Shown here in pieces: positions 36,586 through 47,411 of a stretch of DNA of 64,000 bases. The DNA is from Brachionus rotundiformis (taxonomy: Eukaryota; Rotifera; Eurotatoria; Ploima; Brachionidae). Under the pieces are notes generated by a model. That model saw nothing but the letters and a program-made list of their open reading frames with translations, searched no databases and had not been told where the DNA came from. The translations under genes were made by a program, and so were the position numbers. The DNA is taken from the NCBI GenBank assembly GCA_016802295.1, contig JAESIW010000136.1, forward strand, positions 302,159 through 366,158, read 5' to 3'. Position 1 is the first letter of the stretch. Each line of letters begins with the position of its first letter.

Positions 36586-37570
36586 TAAGTTTATTTTGTA
36601 ATAAGATTTTTGTTTTAAAGACAAAAACAAACAGAACAAAAATTCTTCCTGTTTTGATAAATTAAAATTAACTAAACTAAGATATATGAGACTTAAATAT
36701 ATCTTTTGAAAAAATACTGCAAGATAGTGCAAAATATTTTTTTGTCTCTTTTTTGCCAAAAATAAAATCTTTTTTTTGTTAAACAAATTCAATTATCAAT
36801 TAAAGTCTAGTTGATGCTTTACATTTGTCTTTTATCAACACCAGAAAAATCATTTAACTAAAAAAGCTATCATTTGATGGATTTTACCATATGATTAGCT
36901 CTTCAATACCCGAACAACTGTTCAATTCTGTACTTTCACATTATCTTTTCTTAAATAAAAATTAAGCCAGTCTGTGCAAACTAATTGTATTTTATTTATA
37001 ATACTTCTAAATAGGGTGCACATTTTCCGACTTCCGCAGTAGGTGAAATAAAGTTTGTTTCATTTACAGAACAATTTTTGACATCTAGAATCAAAGATAC
37101 TTTTTTATTTTGGTATTGGAAGTTGCCTTTCATTTCATTGCTTTATTGGTCTATTTGAGAAATAACCTTCATTCACACACTTAAAGAGGCACAAGAATCA
37201 TTGAAATCTTGTACCTCTAGAAAAAGCCCTGCATAAGTTTCCAATGGTGAGATTTTAGGAGCCCAAGCATTTTATCTGTTTAAATAACACTTACCAAGAT
37301 ACTTTTCTAGTCAACTTTTCACAAGGACATAATTTAGATGAAAAATCCCGTGTTCTGTGGTACTTGAAGTTTACCAAATGAACTTGATGGAATTAATTTT
37401 TTTCAAAAGTATCAACAATTAATTTATTTATTGGATTATTGCTTGAGGAATAGAATAAAAAAATAGTTCAAATCAATATTTTATTAATTAAAAAAATTAA
37501 ACAATTTTTTTTAAAGTGTTAAAAGTTTATTTAACAACAATTAAGATATGATGAGTCTATGTACATTTTT
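36586..37570. other. Intergenic region
   Basis: AT-rich DNA between the foldback element and the 3' end of the RBM22-like gene. The segment 37010-37390 is somewhat less AT-rich but has stops in all frames at short spacing. No feature assigned. Confidence 0.4.
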
Positions 37571-38560
37571 TCAGTATGGTTTATATGATTTATTATTAGG
37601 ATTTTTTTTAGAAGATGAAGCTTTTAAGCTTGAGCCAGACGAAGAGCCAAGATTAAAAAAATCATTTTTGAAATCATTGGAAGGCATTGGCAAAACGCCG
37701 GGCAATCCGGGAGTCAGCTTATACGAGTCAGCGTCATCAGCGCTTTTGCTGTCTGAGGATATTTTTTGTCCACTTGCTTTATATTTTTCTTCTTTGGTCA
37801 AGTCTTGCATTCTCTTGAACAGCTTGTCAGCCACAGGGTCATTGGTTCCGTAGAAACGATCTCTGATATTCTGTTGCGACAAAGGATCTTCGGGGTCAGT
37901 AGGCATCTCGTGTCTGTACGGACACTCTTCGCCTCTTTTGCACTCACCTTTAACCCAAAAAGAGCAGATGTGCGGCATATTTCTTTTGTAATAAGGAGTT
38001 TTTCTTGCCAATTTGGTCAACATTTCATTTGTTTCCTTCATTTTTGCCAACTGGCCATAAGCAACAGTCCCGTCGCCTTCGGCGAACTCTTTTTCAACCT
38101 GCTGGTTAAAAAATTCCTTATTGACATTTGACTTTGGTATTTCGTCATTTATTTTTAGGGCTGCATCTCTGACTTGCACTGGTAGACCATACTGTAAATC
38201 AAGCAGGCAAGTTTGGCAAACATTTTTTATCTTTGAGCATGTTTGGCAAATTTCTGTTTTTTTGAAGCGCATTCCAGTGCCAGGACACCATCGGAACACA
38301 GTGAATGGTCGATTACAAATTTTGCATTCTTGACCATATTTTTCTTTCATCTGAGACAAATTTTTTACATTTGGCAAAGTAAAACGACATTTATTTAACT
38401 TACCATCCGAACATAAGGATTTGGTCCTAGACATGATTCGCAAAGTATTGGAAATTCCTTAAAAAATGGTAATATATTGCCATTAAATAGAGTTGATTAG
38501 TCTTACTGATGATTCCCAAGCCTGACGATTGTACGAGTTGGTCGATAAGCTTACTGCCAT
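37571..38560 (-). CDS. RBM22: RBM22/SLT11-like spliceosomal zinc-finger protein lacking the RRM (3 exons, 295 aa)
   Basis: RBM22 (yeast Slt11/Ecm2) contacts U6 and the intron in activated spliceosomes. Exons 38507-38560, 38404-38457 and 37571-38350 (888 nt). An apparent open reading through 38351-38403 is the 53-bp intron. The N-terminus (MAVSLSTNSYNRQAWESS, FPILCESCLGPNPY), the paired zinc ribbons (CKICNRPFTVFRWCPG, CQTCSKIKNVCQTCLLD) and the CCCH finger (CSFWVKGECKRGEECPYRH) are nearly as in human RBM22. So is the following FYGTNDPVADKLFKRM. At the point where the RRM should begin, the sequence goes straight to a basic/acidic linker and then LTPGLPGVLPMPSNDF, the residues that normally follow the RRM. 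The RRM is cleanly absent within one uninterrupted exon. It could be an RRM-less paralogue. Confidence 0.9.
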
Positions 38561-40121
38561 TGTGGTACTTTTAAAAGATAATTATCTGGTATTTAATTTT
38601 TTGCCAAGTCTTTTAATAAATAAAAATATGTTTCTTTTCTGAAGGCATGAAATTATAGTACATGCTAATAATATGAGATGGAGTCGGTTTTTTTGTCTTA
38701 TTCTGAATTTATAATAGTGAATCCATCGTTTAATTACTTTCAAACGCTTCATTAATTACAATAAGGAATAATTAAATTAAATAATTAAAAATTGGAAAAA
38801 ATATTTTTTAAACTAATTTATATTCTAGCTATTTAAATTAACTATTGGAACTTTTTGTTCGCAAAAAATAACAAACAACTTCCAAGTTATTTACCAAAAA
38901 GAATTATAGATGATAGAAGTAATTGCTAAATTCGATGACCAAAAGTTTCATTTGAAAAAAAAGCTAAGTTGAACCATTTGGTCTCTTTGTGAAATGTGTG
39001 TAATAAAAATATTAATTTATTTAATTTTTTCTAATTATTTTATGGTGACCAACTGGTCTATTTATTTAGAACCTCTGTAATTAATTTCTTTTGATTTTAT
39101 AAATACATAAAATTAATTGTAAATTTTGAAAATCTGTTTAAAAAGACTAATTTTAAGAGATACTAAATTTGTTTCTGGAGATAGAATCTTTAAGTAAAAA
39201 ATATTTAAAATTTTTATATAAAATTTATTTGTAAAAATGATTTTGTTTTTAAATTGATTCTAAAAATTAAGAGTTATATCTTAAATTAAAAGCTGAGTTG
39301 AGATTGCTCAATATCCAAAGATTGGATATTTTAAAAATATAAATCTATTAAATTTATTATTAAAAAATCTCACAATTCTATTATTTTATTTTATTTTTAT
39401 TTATAAAATATACAGCTACATATTTAAATATTTACCTATTTTTGTTAATTTTCAAAATTTCTAATTAATTCTATTTCGGGGTTAAAATGTTAATTAAAAA
39501 AACAAATAAGAATTTGTGTTATTCTGCGTGATTGAAATTAAGATAATTATTTAATTAAATTATTAATAAATCACTAATATATAAAATGGATTTTAAAAAT
39601 ATCTACGAATATTTAATCCGAAAAGGCTTATTATGAAAAATTATTTTAAAAAAAATTCAAACTATAAATTATGCTAAACGATTTTATTTAAGAAAAAAAA
39701 AGAGAAAATAAAAAGTAAAATTATAAATTTTCATATTTTTTATTATATCGAAATCTCAAGATAAAGCGTGAATAAAATGTGTATATATATAAATATAGAT
39801 GTTTTTTTTTCAGATTAATTCAAAGCTATTAAAAATATTAATAAACTGAAAATATTTCGAAAATTTTTTTTAATTTATTAAATATCGGCATAAAATAAGT
39901 TATTGATTTTTATTTTCCAATACATCCATAATTTGAATATTTTATTCTAGGAATACAAGACCATTGTTTAAAAATAATACTAAAATATTAACAATAATTA
40001 TTTTTAGATTTCAAACAGATAAACATCTAAAGGTCATTTTATCAATTTTTCTTCTATTTTAGATTTCTTAATTAAATTTTTAGACATTGTTAAAAATGAT
40101 TTTAATCAATTTCGAAAAGTA
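38561..40121. other. AT-rich divergent intergenic region
   Basis: 1.5 kb between the divergently transcribed RBM22-like and MKK4 genes, so both promoters lie here. Very AT-rich. I see no conserved-looking motif or gene. Confidence 0.5.
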
Positions 40122-41753
40122 ATGTGTTTCAGCTTTATAAATACATGCTTGAATAAAAACCAGGACAGAACCAAATCAATTGACCAAGAGAACACCGCTG
40201 TACAGCACGAAAACGATAATTCGAAATTTAAGAATTCTTTTGAATCGAAATTGAATCTTTTTTACCAAAATTTACTTGAAAATACACCTGATTGTAAGTC
40301 CAAAGACTTAATAGATAAGATAGACAAACAATCTCTAATATCAACAAGTTCTTCATCACTTAGTACGGTTAATTCTGTGTCTATTAAGATGCACTCTGAT
40401 AGTCCTAAGCCACCATCAAAGCCAATATTAGTGCTAAAGTCGAAGCCAAACCAGATCAGCTCCCTGCTTCCCTCAAAACCAACTATGAGCACAGCACAAC
40501 CCGAGCTCAATATCAAAAGCCTTGGCGTCAAAAAAATAGGCTATGTGTTTGACTCAGCCAAGCTAGTGGCCAAACCACTTGAAATGGAAAGCAAGAAAAG
40601 TGATTTGGCTACTGACTGTGTAGAGGAAGATAATCATACCATTAATCATCGCGATCAGAAAAAAAAATACCATAATATTTACCTGATCAAAGGTGGAAGG
40701 TTAACTATTTCACAGAAAGTTTATGAATTCAACGAGTCTGACTTGGAAGAAGTATCGCTGATTGGAAATGGAGAGTTTGGTACTGTTTTAAAAGTATTAC
40801 ACAAACCTAGTGGCAAAATGATGGCTATGAAACGAGTTGGCCCAACTGTAGGAAATCAAGGTGAGCGCAAAAAGGTGCTGAAAGAGTTGGCATTTGTGCT
40901 AGAATGCCATGAATACGACTACATAGTGAATTTTTATGGAGTTAAATTCAACAATGAGCCAGCCGATTGTCTAATTTGTATGGAACTAATGGACGCTTCT
41001 TTGGACAAGTTTTACAAATATGTTTACAATATTAAAAAAGAAGAATTGACAGAAAATTTCTTGGGAAAAGTTTGCGTAGCTACCGTGAATGCCCTCAATT
41101 ATTTGAAAGAAAAACATAAGATAATACATCGTGATGTAAAGCCTTCGAATATATTGATAAATAGGCAAGGAGATATAAAAATGTGTGACTTTGGTATAAG
41201 TGGAAAATTGGTGGATTCAATCGCGGCAAGTCGCGATGCTGGTTCTCAGTTTTACATGGCTGTAAGAAGTTAATAATTTGAAGAAGTTTAATTTAATCAG
41301 GAAATTTAATTTAAGCCTGAAAGAATTGATCCACACAAGGCCAGCAAACACGGATATGATATAAGATCAGATGTATGGAGTCTGGGCATAACACTGTTTG
41401 AGCTTTCGACCGGAAAATTTCCTTATCCTCAATGGAAGAGCGTATTTCATCAGCTTAGTATAGTTGTTGAAAAAGATGCACCCAAATTAGAATCTGAGCG
41501 TTTGAGTGAGGAATTTAGGAATTTTGTCAACATTTGGTAAGCAACATTTAAATTGGCAATTGTATTAAGAAATAATTTTTCATTTTTATTTTCAAAAAGT
41601 TTAATTAAAGACGAAAATGTCCGACCCAAATACAATATTTTGTTGCAGCATCCTTTAATAATTGCCCACTCAAAAACAAATAACAAGAAGGAAATTTCCG
41701 CTTATGTAGAACCATACATTTGTGAAATGAATAATACTTGTAATACAGCTTGA
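40122..41753 (+). CDS. MAP2K4: MKK4-type MAP kinase kinase (3 exons, 504 aa)
   Basis: A dual-specificity kinase that activates JNK and p38. Exons 40122-41261, 41316-41536 and 41600-41753, total 1515 nt. The kinase domain has the Gly loop GNGEFG, catalytic Lys in MMAMKRVG, HRDVKPSN, DFG (MCDFGISGKL) and APE at the first intron (YMA/PERIDP). MKK4-specific wording is clear: CMELMDASLDKFYKYVY, LVDSIAASRDAG, SDVWSLGITLFEL, FPYPQW. In the activation loop the Ser/Thr pair of human MKK4 (S-I-A-K-T) reads S-I-A-A-S, so Thr is replaced by Ser but two phosphorylatable sites remain. The ~205-residue N-terminal extension is longer than in human MKK4 (399 aa total) and low in complexity. An AATAAA follows directly after the stop. 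Confidence 0.92.
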
Positions 41754-43084
41754 TTTAATAAACAGTATTTTTGACTATTATTTTTTTTGCTAATAATTTT
41801 GTTTTGTTAAAATTTTGTCAATTAAAATTTTTTTTAATTATTTTTTTTTTAAATTGACTATTTAATTTTGATTTTTTTAACATAACGAAATGCCAAATAA
41901 AATTTTTTTAATCAAAATAATTTTTTAATTAATAAATTTAAATTATTTTCTAAAATTTTAATTAGAAGCACTTGATCATTACCATAGAGTCATCTTAAGT
42001 TATGTAATTAAAATAATATCAAAAATTTAAATTGAATAATTACTGTCCTTAATTTAGCAATTTAAAATATTCAAAAATATTTATCAATTGAAGAACATTT
42101 ATTTTGATAGATAATCAAATTTGTGTCAAACATTCCAAATTTTCTTCTTTTAGAAATTAAAAATTTAATGAATTAAGCAATACTAAATTATTAATTAAAA
42201 TTTCTTTGAATCAAATTTAAATTTGAATTCTTATCATAAAAAAAAATTTAAAAAAATCTCTTGTCTTGAGGTTTCGAATTTTTATTAAGGCTTAACAAAT
42301 TAACTTTAAATTGAAAAAATTAACTCAAAAATTAAGTATTTATCTTATCGTGATTATTTAGTGCCAAAAATGATAATTAATCATATTTACTTATTTAAAT
42401 ATGATTAATTAAATAAATAGAAAAATGAGAATTTAAAATTTCATAAAAAATATTATCTTTTTTTTTGAAAATAATGATTATTTTTTTATCTATCTGTTAT
42501 GTAGTATTTATCGATATGATTCATGGGTCGAACTCGATTAAAATGAGCTGTGATTTATTTCATTTTTGATTAAAAATCTCAAAAATCTTCACTCTTCGCA
42601 AAAAGGAAATTTAGATAATGAATAACTTTTTAAGATGTCTTTTTAATCAGACTATTAAATAACTTGAAATTTTACACACATATCTTTAAAAGAATAAAAG
42701 CCTTTAATTAGGTGCCTATTTGAAAATTCTAATTAAAATTGTAGAGATGTCTTTAAGAATTTTAAAATTTAATGTTGTTTTATTGAAATAATAAAAAATT
42801 GAATTGTATTGAGATATATAATGGTTATATTATTTATTAATAAAGTTTAAAAATTTTTTCTTTTTACCACGCTGTACACAGCTATTATTCTTACTTAAAA
42901 AGTATGTTCTACATTCTTAAAAATTTTTGTCCAATAATTCATTATCCTAGACTTCAAAATGGCAATAAATATGGAATTTTAGTATTGAATGATAAACAGA
43001 TTTTTAAAGATTAAGAGATTAAGAGATTTAAAGATTTAGAAAGCTTTTTGAATTCAAAGGGGTACTTAATGTCGATATTTTACT
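41754..43084. other. AT-rich intergenic region
   Basis: Downstream flank of MKK4, strongly AT-rich, with no gene. Around 42840-42960 composition changes slightly, perhaps the eroded upstream part of the retrotransposon relic that follows. Confidence 0.45.
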
Positions 43085-43870
43085 TCATTCATTCATTTAA
43101 ACATGAACGTACTGTACACAGACTCAATGTGCCTTTTACCATTACCATTTTGGAAATTAAGAAAATTTTTTCATAAAAACAAAATTTCAATTTATATATG
43201 GAAAATGGCCCGCAAAAATCTGTTCTAGGACCGCTTCTCTTAATAATTAAAATAACCGATCTACCAGATATAGAACAATTTGCAAACTCTAGGCTGATGA
43301 CACTAAACTTATGAACCATGTTGATTGTGAGAAGAATACAAGAAATCTAAAACAGTATCTTGGCAAGCTACAAGAGTGGTCTATGAGTTGCCAATCGGAA
43401 AATGTGTTGTAAAGCATCTTGGAGCATTCAATAAGTTTAAAATGAATGGACAAAGCCTAACAAAAACTTCAAAACAAAACAAGGATATTGACAAAATTGA
43501 AAGTGTTCAAAGAAAATTTTCCAAATTGGTTCCAGATCTCAAATCAAAGCCCTCAAATGGTCTACAATGGAAGCAAGAAGATTAAAAAAAGGACATTTTA
43601 GAAGATCACGTGATCTTGTTTAGCTGATCTCAGAAATGAAAGTCAACTTTTTATTTCAAATGCTTTAGACTGTCCAGAAGGTCGTACCAGACGTGTCCAA
43701 TTAACATTATTAGAAAGAGAATTTATTAAAAGATTATATAATTTTCTGAATTTAAAATAACCTTTATCTTAATTATCTTTTAGAATAATAATCGTAATAC
43801 TGTCAAATAACAAACACATTGACTGCCAAAGCATGGCGTCGCGCTACAGCATGTCCTTCTACTAATACTA
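43085..43870 (+). pseudogene. Decayed non-LTR retrotransposon (reverse-transcriptase relic)
   Basis: Plus-strand fragments in several frames recall a jockey/CR1-like reverse transcriptase in the correct order. They are a S-V-L-G-P-L-L block near 43220, L-P-D-I-E-Q-F-A near 43263, the catalytic A-D-D (shifted one frame) near 43293, a LQEWSM block near 43370, a C-terminal R-R-x-K-K-G-H-F region near 43575, and a final PEGRTRRVQ piece near 43680. At least two frameshifts and several stops interrupt it. It is an old, inactive copy on the strand opposite to the relic at 4020-4450. No endonuclease domain or poly(A) tail was recognised. Confidence 0.65.
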
Positions 43871-44095
43871 AAAAAAATATCATATCATATCTAAAATTAG
43901 GGTTTGATTATCAAGAATAAGACTTTTTTAATTAAAATTTTTATTACTTAAAAAAAAATTAAAACTTTTTTTTTTATAAGGACATAGAAAAGAATATTTT
44001 TAAAAAAATATTTAAATTTTAGTAAGAATTTCATATACTACATAAAAAATCGCAGTTTATATAAATTTTTGTACATTGTAAATAAAAGTGATGCT

Positions 44096-44821
44096 CTATT
44101 TGGTAGACTTTTTTTTAGGAGCCTTAGGTTTTGTCTCAGTTGACTTGACAGTCTCATCCTTAGCTGTTTTAGTCTCTTTGACTTTTTTTGGTTCAACTTC
44201 AGGCTTTTCATTGTTGCTATTCTTGCGCTTAGGTGATTTTTTCACCTCTTTTTTGGCCTCAGCGGGTTTTTTCTGCTCCTTGACAGGCTTGGTCTTGGAT
44301 ACCGTGGCTGCACTTTGTTTGCTAGACGATGCTTTTTTAGCCTTTGAGGCAGCAACCCTTTCTTTGACTTTCTGCAGAACTGACTTATTAGCCGCCTTGG
44401 TCACAGCTGGCTTCTTTGGCTTTGTTTTTTTAGTCTCAGCTTCTTTCTTTTTGGCCAGTTCTTTCTTTTCCTTTTGCTTTTGCAATTTTTCCTTGGCCTT
44501 TTCCTCCTCTTTCTGCTTATCACCCACTTTGAAAGATCTAGTAGTCTTGCCTATTTTGAGGTGACCATTTTCAAGACCACTACGAATGGCTAAATTTCCT
44601 CTTATCAGCACCGTTCGACGGTCAAGGTTGTATGTATTTTGAATGTATTTGTATATAGCTACGCGAGAAGAGCCTCTGACTTCCTTGAAGTGGCGAATGG
44701 CTTCAACTATCATTTGAAGATAGGTAGGATGGTCTTTCTTGGCTTTGGCCGGTTTGGCATCTTTAGAAAGTGCTGGTTTTTTTGATGGTGATTTAGTGAC
44801 TGCGGCTGGTTTTTCTGGCAT
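44096..44821 (-). CDS. H1: Linker histone H1 (241 aa, intronless)
   Basis: The start is ATG 44821 (MPEKPAAVTKSPSKKP). Residues ~30-100 form the winged-helix globular domain (HPTYLQMIVEAIRHFKEVRG, SRVAIYKYIQNTYN, RGNLAIRSGLENGHLKIG) that binds the nucleosome dyad. The flanking tails are Lys/Ala/Pro rich, with SPKRK and SPSKK motifs suited to CDK phosphorylation. I do not see the histone 3' stem-loop after the stop, so the mRNA may be polyadenylated like replacement-type linker histones. No core histone genes are adjacent. The long plus-strand ORF over the same bases is an antisense shadow of the lysine-rich tail. Confidence 0.93.
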   Translation of the reverse strand: MPEKPAAVTKSPSKKPALSKDAKPAKAKKDHPTYLQMIVEAIRHFKEVRGSSRVAIYKYIQNTYNLDRRTVLIRGNLAIRSGLENGHLKIGKTTRSFKVGDKQKEEEKAKEKLQKQKEKKELAKKKEAETKKTKPKKPAVTKAANKSVLQKVKERVAASKAKKASSSKQSAATVSKTKPVKEQKKPAEAKKEVKKSPKRKNSNNEKPEVEPKKVKETKTAKDETVKSTETKPKAPKKKSTK

Positions 44822-45225
44822 GGTCAATTTTTCTAATTGAAAGTAATTTGTTTATGAATTATTTAATTCATTAGTGTACAAATATAAGTATTTATATGAA
44901 CAGATCACGTGTTAGTCTAAGAGACAATGTCGAACGGCGGAGAAATGTTTAGATTTTCGGAATTTTTTGAATTTTAGTTTAAAATGACCTTGACACCACT
45001 AATTTAAATTAATTAGGTATTTTCTCGTCATTGAGTATAAAAAAAGGACATTTTATGTTTTTTTTTAAATAAATTTTATTTATCATGATATATAGTATTT
45101 TTAACAACTAAAATATTTGCTAATCTAAACTTCTCTATTTGTACCATTAATAAAAGAATTTTTTATATTTTCTTCTGATTTGAATTTTAATTTAACTAAG
45201 AAATAATTTAAAATTGAAAAAGTAT
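44822..45225. other. Intergenic region, H1 promoter side
   Basis: About 400 bp between histone H1 (minus, its 5' side) and the anchor exon of mucin copy A. The stretch 44900-44990 is less AT-rich and probably belongs to the H1 promoter. No motif is assigned. Confidence 0.4.
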
Positions 45226-45643
45226 CTAGTAATCATTCAAGCTGATTGAATCAGAAGGTTTTATTTTTCGTTTTGATTTACAAAAAAATTTGAATACAGC
45301 TATTCCAATTGTAAATCCAACAGTAATTGGCACGCCAAAACCGATTAAAAATTTAACCCATGTATTGTCAGAAGAGCCTTCGTTCGGATTACCAGAAGAA
45401 GAATTCGTCGGATAGGTGGTACTGTTTGTAAACAATAAAGTTGTCAATGTAGAAGATACGGTACCTGAAATTAAAGGCTTTGAAGTTGTGATCGATGGTA
45501 ATGTAGTTGAAGATATTGATATTGTTGTTGATGTTGTTTTAGTTAATGTAGTTGACGATGTTGTTGAAGTTTTAGATGTCGTAAAAGTTGGTGTAGTTGT
45601 AGATGTTTGAGATGTAGTTGTAGTTGTAGATGTAGTTGTAGTT
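45226..45643 (-). pseudogene. Orphaned stalk end and membrane anchor of mucin copy A
   Basis: On minus this codes for a Thr/Ser-rich stretch, then NSSSGNPNEGSSDNTWVK, a transmembrane helix (FLIGFGVPITVGFTIGIAVF) and a basic tail (CKSKRKIKPSDSISLNDY). It matches the C-terminus of copy B (stop at 56417) almost residue for residue. In copy A it is separated from its gene by the inserted element at 45644-45934, whose sequence brings an early stop. Unless the element is spliced out, which I could not support, this part is no longer translated with the rest. It is well preserved, so the break is recent or the region still has some use. Confidence 0.7.
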
Positions 45644-45934
45644 CATATTGAGTTGAAACGGACATAGAATCTTGTAGAATAAATGCAAAAACATAGTTCT
45701 ACGATATTTTCCTATTGGTTGGATTATCGAATTAAAAAGCTAATTATGCAAAAAAATATGACAAAAGTATTCATTCTAATTAAACATTCAACTAACTTTT
45801 CTCAGTCTTATATTTTATTGGTTAATATAAACCAATAAAATTTGAATAAAGAAAAATTGCATTTTTTTTCTGAATAAATTATAATAAATTAAAAATTTTC
45901 TATGTCTTTTTTAACATGCAATGAACTCAATATG
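45644..45934. mobile_element. 291-bp TIR element inserted in the mucin A stalk
   Basis: The ends are inverted: CATATTGAGTT at 45644 and AACTCAATATG ending at 45934. The intervening sequence is AT-rich, unlike the flanking GTAGTTGTAGAT repeats, and is absent from the corresponding position of copy B. It carries an internal near-palindrome around 45815-45840 (ATTGGTTAATATAAACCAAT). No transposase is present, so it is MITE-like. The host site is itself a short repeat, which hides any target duplication. Confidence 0.72.
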
Positions 45935-47411
45935 TGTAGATGTAGTTGTAGATGTAGTTGTAGATGTAGTTGTAGATGTAGTTGTAGATGTAGTTGAAGA
46001 TGTAGTTGTAGATGTAGTTGTAGATGTAGTTGAAGATGTAGTTGTAGATGTAGTTGAAGATGAAGTTGTAGATGTAGTTGTAGTTGTAAATGTAGTTGTA
46101 GATGTAGATATAAATGTAGATGTATCGATATTAGTAGAAATAGTAGATGATGATGACGAATCAATGGTTGTTGTCGGTGTAGTTGATTCTTCTGAGTTAG
46201 ATACTGAAGACTCTTTAGTGCTACTACTACTACTATACATTGTAGATGTTTCGATATTAGTAGAAATAGTAGATGATGATGACGAATCAATGGTTGTTGT
46301 CGGTGTAGTTGATTCTTCTGAGTTAGATACTGAAGACTCTTTAGTGCTACTACTACTACTATACATTGTAGATGTTTCGATATTAGTAGAAATAGTAGAT
46401 GACGATGACGAATCTAAATTATCAATGGTTGTTGTTGTTGGTGTAGTTGATTCTACTGAGTTAGATACTGAAGACTCTATCTTGGAAATTTCAATTTGAT
46501 CAAAACCGTAATAACCACTTTTGCCAGCATCATTTTGTCGAACAAATTCAATACTAATCTTTTGATTTAAATTTTTTAATATTAATATAAATGTTTAAGA
46601 CTTTAAACTACCTTTATATTTTTCTGCGTTGTATAAAATGGAAAAGATTTCTTTTGCCAAACATTTGCCATTCCGATATTTGAATAGTCATATTTTTCGC
46701 TTTCTATGCTTTGACTTGTATCAGATGCTGAATTTAAACCAACTTGAATGTAGTCACCACTCAAAGTCATATCAGTTATATTTGTAAACATCAAAATATA
46801 AAAACTGATCTCATAATTGCCAATATCAGGCAGAACTATTTCAGATGAAATTCCTGTTATTGATATTGCGTTTCCGCTCGAGAGCGTTTTTGCCAAAACA
46901 TATTTTCCTTTTTAATTTTATTTAAAATTTTTTATCAAAATCTTAATTATATTTGACTAACCCAAAACACAATCTGCTTTTCCACTTTTGGTTAGACAAC
47001 CATATTTTCCAAATCCAGTGTAACCATTGTAACAATGATAATAATCATATGATCCTTGTCTAAAAGGAATATCACAAACTTCTCCATTGCTTGTCGGACT
47101 CGCTTAAGAAACAATTAAATTTTTACTTTAATTTAAGCTTTGTTTAATTACTTATTGATGTAACATCAGTAATTCTGTAAAAAGAGTGTCCACTAATAAA
47201 GTCATTTTCTTTAATTGCAACTGAATAAGACGGATCGAAAATAAAATTTCCGTTCGGGCAGCCTCCATCATTGAAATTACATTCAAATACTGGATTATTT
47301 GCTATTCGTTGCCACAAAAAAACTTGATGAACAAATTAATTTTATTAAATTGAAATTTAATTTTTTTTTAAATTTATATTTCTTACCAAATAAGAAGAAA
47401 TTCCAAATCAT
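45911..47411 (-). CDS. MAM-like / mucin-stalk secreted protein, copy A, truncated (426 aa)
   Basis: Exons 47387-47411, 47152-47322, 46962-47102, 46612-46907 and 45911-46558 (1281 nt, in frame). A short leader (MIWNFFLFGVFLWQRIA) is split by the first intron. A MAM-like or related jelly-roll ectodomain follows: VFECNFNDGGCPNGNF, a cysteine pair module (VCDIPFRQGSYDYYHCYNGY), LPDIGNYEISFYILMF, and ISIEFVRQNDAGKSGYYGFD at its end. Then comes a Ser/Thr stalk suited to O-glycosylation, containing a 126-bp tandem repeat. The reading frame ends inside the inserted element (stop at 45911), so the membrane anchor encoded at 45226-45643 is lost and the product would be secreted. Copy B shows the ancestral, anchored form. 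Confidence 0.75.
46116..46490 (-). repeat. 126-bp coding tandem repeat in mucin A stalk
   Basis: Units start at 46116, 46242 and 46368; the first two are almost identical and the third is partial and diverged. Each unit is 42 codons, so copy-number change keeps the frame. It encodes Ser/Thr-rich peptide with acidic spacing (SSSSTISTNI, STKESSVSNSEESTTPT). Copy B lacks this unit and has only the simpler Thr/Ser repeats. Confidence 0.85.

Noticed and set aside
36382..36792. Two minus ORFs of 61 and 74 codons
   Set aside because: One lies in the right arm of the foldback element and the other is low-complexity AT-rich sequence.
38351..38443. Open N-terminal extension of the RBM22-like ORF
   Set aside because: Reads through a 53-bp GT-AG intron and a wrong frame of exon 2; the spliced version matches RBM22.
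44088..44564. 158-codon plus-strand ORF
   Set aside because: Antisense shadow of the lysine-rich histone H1 tail; Phe/Leu/Ser bias is the mirror of Lys codons.
45936..46110. Regular short repeats that could suggest a CRISPR-like array
   Set aside because: 6-12 bp imperfect repeats without unique spacers, coding for a Thr/Ser stalk in a eukaryotic gene.
45921..46499. Plus-strand ORF of Val/Asp repeats over the mucin stalk
   Set aside because: Antisense of the ACT/TCT repeats that encode the Thr/Ser stalk; splice phases and the copy B comparison fix the coding strand as minus.
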